10,523 bases of DNA from Bacteroidota bacterium (GTDB taxonomy: Bacteria; Pseudomonadota; Alphaproteobacteria; Puniceispirillales; Puniceispirillaceae): assembly GCA_009936825.1 (NCBI GenBank), contig JAACDV010000139.1, positions 1 through 10,523 on the forward strand. The letters are read 5' to 3'. Below, piece after piece: positions 7,498 to 10,523 of the stretch. A program made the position numbers and the translations under genes. Below the pieces are notes generated by a model, which was not told the origin of the DNA, searched no databases, and saw only the letters and a program-made list of their open reading frames with translations. The first letter of the stretch is position 1. Every line of letters begins with the position of its first letter.

Positions 7498-8376
7498 TTA
7501 CCTACATTCCGCCGCATCAATTGGCTCAGCATTGGTCAGATTCGCTGCAATGCTAAAATCCTCATAAATGATTTCATATTTGCGAACCACGCCGTTGCGC
7601 TGCAATTCAAATTGAATTTCATATTGTGGTTCGGCAGCTTTTGATGACGGGCGATAATAGGCAATATTAATCTGCCAAAATCCATCCTCACCCAGCTTGC
7701 CAATATCACTTGCCGGGATTTCACGCCAACCGCCAAAAACCGTGTTTGTGCGCATCAGCGCGCTGTCAGGTTCTGCCCCGGTGAACAGGGTCGCGCCAAA
7801 AATAGTTGCTCCGGCCTCGGCATCCTTTATCATCTTGTTGATGTGCTGCACGGGGAACATCGTCTTTTTTGGCAAATCCAGCGCGGCATCAGGCTCCATC
7901 GTAAAGAAGGCCTGCCCGGACAGATCATCTGCCATCTGCACAAACCCACCAAATTCCTTACGGCCTTCGAACGAAGATTCTTCAAATATATCAAAGCTAT
8001 ACATGTCTCCGTTGTCGGATTCCCACGATTCGAAATGCGACACCAGATTGTCGGACCCACCATTTTCGACAACAAACTGGATCATGTAATCCTCAATAGA
8101 CCGCCAACCCGTGCAATCGCGCTCAATCGAAAAAGCAGCGCGGCCCCGGACGTTCACGATATGCGAGTTTTGTTGGCGCCCGCCAAGCTCAAGCTCGTAG
8201 AAAGCACGGTGTGAAACCAGACCGCCCGCAGCATTGGCGCAAGTCATAAAAAGGAGACCTGAAAGCGCCATCATACAGGTGAAAATGGCAGTGCTTCTAG
8301 CAGCCCGGATGATTGCCCGGACAGGTGCCCGAATGCCTGTTTTCACGACTTTGGAAGATAAAAATAAAAATCTCAT
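7498..8376 (-). CDS. eipB: EipB-like (DUF1849) periplasmic envelope-integrity protein
   Basis: The 292-residue product resembles the DUF1849/EipB family. Brucella EipB is a periplasmic beta-spiral protein needed for cell-envelope integrity. Residues 28-49 form a hydrophobic stretch ending MTCANA, with arginines before it, giving a signal peptide likely cut after A49. The mature part begins AGGLVSHRAFYELELG, a family-typical opening. It contains C88 (in ERDCTGW) and C291 (second-last residue); in EipB a conserved cysteine pair forms a disulfide, so these two probably pair across the barrel. The N-region is longer than usual: the first ATG gives about 27 residues before the hydrophobic core and has no Shine-Dalgarno sequence. 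GTG at codon 11 is an alternative start, also without one. It is transcribed divergently from rnd. The symbol is assigned by family resemblance only. Confidence 0.83.
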   Translation of the reverse strand: MRFLFLSSKVVKTGIRAPVRAIIRAARSTAIFTCMMALSGLLFMTCANAAGGLVSHRAFYELELGGRQQNSHIVNVRGRAAFSIERDCTGWRSIEDYMIQFVVENGGSDNLVSHFESWESDNGDMYSFDIFEESSFEGRKEFGGFVQMADDLSGQAFFTMEPDAALDLPKKTMFPVQHINKMIKDAEAGATIFGATLFTGAEPDSALMRTNTVFGGWREIPASDIGKLGEDGFWQINIAYYRPSSKAAEPQYEIQFELQRNGVVRKYEIIYEDFSIAANLTNAEPIDAAECR

Positions 8377-8422
8377 AAGAGGGAAATAAGCCGCTTTTTT
8401 AGAAATTTCAATGTCTTTGACT

Positions 8423-8450
8423 TTGCTACATCATCTTTTTGCATTATACG
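8423..8450 (+). promoter_or_regulatory. Likely rnd promoter
   Basis: TTGCTA (8423-8428) and TATACG (8445-8450) with a 16-base spacer precede rnd; a better -35, TTGACT (8417-8422), is too far at 22 bases. The predicted transcript would start near 8457. GGAGA at 8466-8470, 11 bases before the ATG, is a plausible ribosome binding site. Confidence 0.4.
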
Positions 8451-8471
8451 ACCAATAGTCGTTTCGGAGAA
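8443..8471 (-). promoter_or_regulatory. Likely promoter of the eipB-like gene
   Basis: On the minus strand a perfect -10 TATAAT lies at 8448-8443, with TTCTCC 17 bases upstream (8471-8466) as a weak -35. This predicts a leader of about 60 bases before the start at 8376. The -10 overlaps the plus-strand -10 of rnd, so polymerase could probably occupy only one of the two at a time. Confidence 0.45.
8448..8462. promoter_or_regulatory. Dyad ACGAC-N5-GTCGT in the divergent promoter
   Basis: A perfect 5-bp inverted repeat with a 5-base centre lies directly beside both predicted -10 elements, between the minus-strand -10 and -35 and at the predicted start of the rnd transcript. This is where an operator would be expected, but the arms are short and chance cannot be excluded. 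Confidence 0.3.
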
Positions 8472-8481
8472 TGTTGTTTTC

Positions 8482-9672
8482 ATGGCTAAAAGCCAATCTG
8501 CAAAAAAACCGTCGCCCTCGGTAGATATCATCACCACTACCGGCGGGGTGCGTGATCTTGTTGCCCGTTTTGCTGGCGCGGAATTCCTTGCCATCGATAC
8601 CGAGTTCATGCGCGAGCACACTTATTATGCCCAGCTTTGCCTGATCCAGATCAGCGATGGCACCCACGCCGCCGCGATTGATCCGCTGGCAAACGGGATT
8701 GATTTATCGCCGCTATGGTCGCTTTTAGCGGATACATCTATCGTCAAAGTGTTTCATGCCGCGCATCAAGATTTAGAAATTTTCCTGAAGGAAATGGACG
8801 CTCTGCCCCTGCCGCTATTTGACTCGCAAATTGCCGCCACCGTTCTGGGGCATGGTGATCAGGTTGGCTATGACCGGCTGGTGCGCGCGATTCTGAATCA
8901 TGAAATTGACAAAACCTCACGGTTTACCGACTGGTCGCGGCGTCCGTTAACAGAACGACAGATCAGCTATGCGCTGGATGATGTTATCTATCTTGCAAAA
9001 ATCTATCCGATCCTGTGTGCCGAGCTAGAAAAGAGGGGCCGCGCTGGTTGGCTGGAAGATGAAAATGCCCGTCTTGCCAAACCCGAGACCTATCGCACCG
9101 CGCCAAGCGAGGCATGGAAGCGGATAAAAATTCGCTCGATGAAGCCCGCCGCGTTGCGCCGGATGATGCATCTGGCGGCTTGGCGTGAGGATGAGGCCAA
9201 GCGCCGCGATCTGCCGCGCAACCGCGTTCTGCGTGATGAGACAATCCTTGATCTTGCCGGCAGCAACCCCAGCAAGGCCGAAGATTTCGGCAAAATCAGG
9301 AACTTTCCGGGCGGTGCGGGCGGCAAGCTGGTGGCATCGGTGCTGAAGCTGCTGACCGAAGTTGAAAACATGCCCGATAGCACCCTTCCCGAAGCCAAAA
9401 ATGAAGGCCGCACACCAAAACCGCCCGCAGCGGTGATAGAACTTCTACGGGTGCTGTTGAAACATATCACCGACAAACAGGGCATCGCACCGCGGCTGAT
9501 TGCGTCAGCGGATGAGTTGGAACAGCTTGCCCTTGACGATGCTGCCCCGGTTCGCGCGCAAAGCGGTTGGCGCTATGATGTATTCGGGAAAGCCGCACTC
9601 AGGCTAAAACATGGCAAGATTGCAATGGCCGTTAAGGGCCGCCAGATTAAGCTGATAGATATCGAAGACTAG
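8482..9672 (+). CDS. rnd: Ribonuclease D
   Basis: RNase D is a 3'-5' exoribonuclease of the DEDDy class that trims the 3' ends of tRNA precursors and other small RNAs. The 396-residue product carries all three exonuclease motifs: D39 and E41 in AIDTEF, D97 in FHAAHQDLEIF, and Y163 with D167 in YALDDVIYL. Together they give the full set of metal-binding residues plus the tyrosine. An HRDC domain follows at about residues 210-290 (RMMHLAAWREDEAKRRDLPR), and a second helical region fills the C-terminus, as in E. coli RNase D (about 375 residues). The ATG at 8482 is supported by GGAGA upstream and by the normal distance to motif I. The gene ends in TAG. If that were read through, the next stop (TGA at 9697) comes after only 8 further codons. 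It converges on the SDR gene with a 10-base gap and no visible terminator. Confidence 0.96.
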   Translation: MAKSQSAKKPSPSVDIITTTGGVRDLVARFAGAEFLAIDTEFMREHTYYAQLCLIQISDGTHAAAIDPLANGIDLSPLWSLLADTSIVKVFHAAHQDLEIFLKEMDALPLPLFDSQIAATVLGHGDQVGYDRLVRAILNHEIDKTSRFTDWSRRPLTERQISYALDDVIYLAKIYPILCAELEKRGRAGWLEDENARLAKPETYRTAPSEAWKRIKIRSMKPAALRRMMHLAAWREDEAKRRDLPRNRVLRDETILDLAGSNPSKAEDFGKIRNFPGGAGGKLVASVLKLLTEVENMPDSTLPEAKNEGRTPKPPAAVIELLRVLLKHITDKQGIAPRLIASADELEQLALDDAAPVRAQSGWRYDVFGKAALRLKHGKIAMAVKGRQIKLIDIED

Positions 9673-9682
9673 CGTTGCTCTG

Positions 9683-10465
9683 TTATAGCGTGCTGTTGAA
9701 ATTACCGCCATCAATCAGAATATTCTGGCCGGTCAGATAGCCCGAATGGGCGCTGCACATCCACGCACAGGCAAAGCCGAACTCTTCAATTTCGCCAAGT
9801 CTTTTAGCCGGATTGCGATCTTCGAGAATCGCCCGCATTTCGGCCTTTGATTTACCTTCTGACTTGGCTGAATTCTCAATCAGCATTTCAATCCTATCGG
9901 TGTTGAACTGGCCGGGCAACAACCCGTTGATGGTCACATTATGCGCCGCCACCTGGCGCGACAGACCGGCGCAGAACCCGGTCAATGCAGCGCGCGCTCC
10001 GTTCGACAGGCCCAATGCCGGAAGTGGCGATTTAACCGAGTTTGACGTGATGTTAACGATCCTGCCAAAGCGGTTTTCAATCATCGGGTCAATGACCGCC
10101 TTGATCAACTCAAAGGCTGTCAGCATGTTGGCATCCAGCGCCGCAATCCAATTCTCGCGCGTCCAGTCACGAAAATCACCCGGGGGCGGCCCGCCAGCAT
10201 TATCGACCAAAATATCAACATGACCGGCGGCTTCCAAAACAGCGGCGCGCCCCTCATCGGTGGTAATGTCACAGGCGATTTCAATGACTTCGACACCGTG
10301 TTTTGCACGGATTGTCTCGGCCGCGCCGCCCAGCGTCTTGGCCGTTCGGGCGCACATCACCAGATCAACCCCGACCGCCGCCAGAGCATCAGCGCACCCA
10401 TAGCCAAGCCCTTTACTCGAGGCGCAGACAATCGCCTTTTTTCCGGCAATTCCAAAATTCAACAT
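9683..10465 (-). CDS. SDR-family oxidoreductase with atypical active site
   Basis: The 260-residue product is a short-chain dehydrogenase/reductase-like Rossmann protein of normal length, with resemblance to 3-oxoacyl-ACP reductases. The cofactor loop is CASSKGLG (14-21), a variant of TGxxxGxG. The NAG motif is at 89-91, followed by an unusual GPPPG. S141 in NITSNS is at the catalytic serine position. The canonical YxxxK is missing: the aligned segment GLSNGARAAL has S154 for Tyr and R158 for Lys. The late PGQFNTDR and the C-terminal GQNILIDGG (247-255) fit the family. As I recall, a subgroup with LSNxxR in this place exists, so this is probably a conserved variant and not decay. The substrate and even enzymatic activity are unknown. 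The start is supported by GGGGAG 6 bases upstream. It converges with rnd. Confidence 0.88.
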   Translation of the reverse strand: MLNFGIAGKKAIVCASSKGLGYGCADALAAVGVDLVMCARTAKTLGGAAETIRAKHGVEVIEIACDITTDEGRAAVLEAAGHVDILVDNAGGPPPGDFRDWTRENWIAALDANMLTAFELIKAVIDPMIENRFGRIVNITSNSVKSPLPALGLSNGARAALTGFCAGLSRQVAAHNVTINGLLPGQFNTDRIEMLIENSAKSEGKSKAEMRAILEDRNPAKRLGEIEEFGFACAWMCSAHSGYLTGQNILIDGGNFNSTL

Positions 10466-10471
10466 CTATTT

Positions 10472-10477
10472 CTCCCC
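10472..10477 (-). promoter_or_regulatory. Shine-Dalgarno of the SDR gene
   Basis: On the minus strand GGGGAG lies 6 bases before the ATG (10465). It supports this start and is built from the last unit of the degenerate repeat upstream. Confidence 0.7.
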
Positions 10478-10523
10478 AAAATCTGGCCCAAAATCTAACC
10501 TAGAATCGGCCCCAAAATCGGCC
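10474..10523. repeat. Degenerate 11-13-bp tandem repeats upstream of the SDR gene
   Basis: On the plus strand four units follow one another: CCCCAAAATCTGG (10474-10486), CCCAAAATCTAA (10487-10498), CCTAGAATCGG (10499-10509) and CCCCAAAATCGG (10510-10521), and the window ends with CC. They occupy the leader of the SDR gene; further copies may lie beyond the window edge. No gene is recognised in this stretch. Confidence 0.7.

Noticed and set aside
9090..9485. Long antisense frame within rnd
   Set aside because: It overlaps the HRDC region of a well-supported gene, is Ser/Arg-rich and matches no family I recognise.
10466..10523. A second coding region upstream of the SDR gene
   Set aside because: The stretch is too short and repetitive to support one, and the window ends there.

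Overview
The window reads as an ordinary stretch of an alphaproteobacterial chromosome with moderate GC. The order plsY (3' end) - dprA - topA - rnr - rpmG is a familiar alphaproteobacterial housekeeping arrangement. The L33 protein is of the proteobacterial 55-residue type. The DUF1849/EipB-like envelope protein belongs to a family best known in Alphaproteobacteria. A marine, Rhodospirillales- or SAR116-like source is possible, but that is only a guess from protein flavour. I see no mobile element, CRISPR array, tRNA or rRNA.

Layout: bases 1-77 are the last codons of plsY (phospholipid synthesis). dprA follows on the same strand (natural transformation, RecA loading on single-stranded DNA). 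topA (DNA topoisomerase I) has its own likely promoter. It overlaps rnr (RNase R) by 4 bases, so the two are probably translationally coupled. rpmG (ribosomal protein L33) has its own promoter and a strong ribosome binding site. A divergent ROK-family protein follows, and its start overlaps the end of a 6-codon mini-ORF. Bases 7436-7484 hold a three-copy 13-bp repeat and a G9 tract. The EipB-like periplasmic protein is on the minus strand and is divergent from rnd (RNase D); the two share an overlapping promoter region. A divergent short-chain dehydrogenase (SDR) on the minus strand converges on rnd with a 10-base gap.

The most notable anomaly is an in-frame TAG at codon 98 of topA. It lies inside the TOPRIM domain, and the reading frame and homology continue perfectly on both sides. 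It is a sequence or assembly error, a recent nonsense mutation, or a readthrough site in a gene that is normally essential. Secondary points are the ROK protein that lacks the usual nucleotide-phosphate motif, the SDR that lacks the canonical Tyr/Lys pair, the triple-frame stop repeat, and the overlapping divergent rnd/eipB promoters with a dyad. I found no convincing evidence of a previously undescribed multi-gene system.
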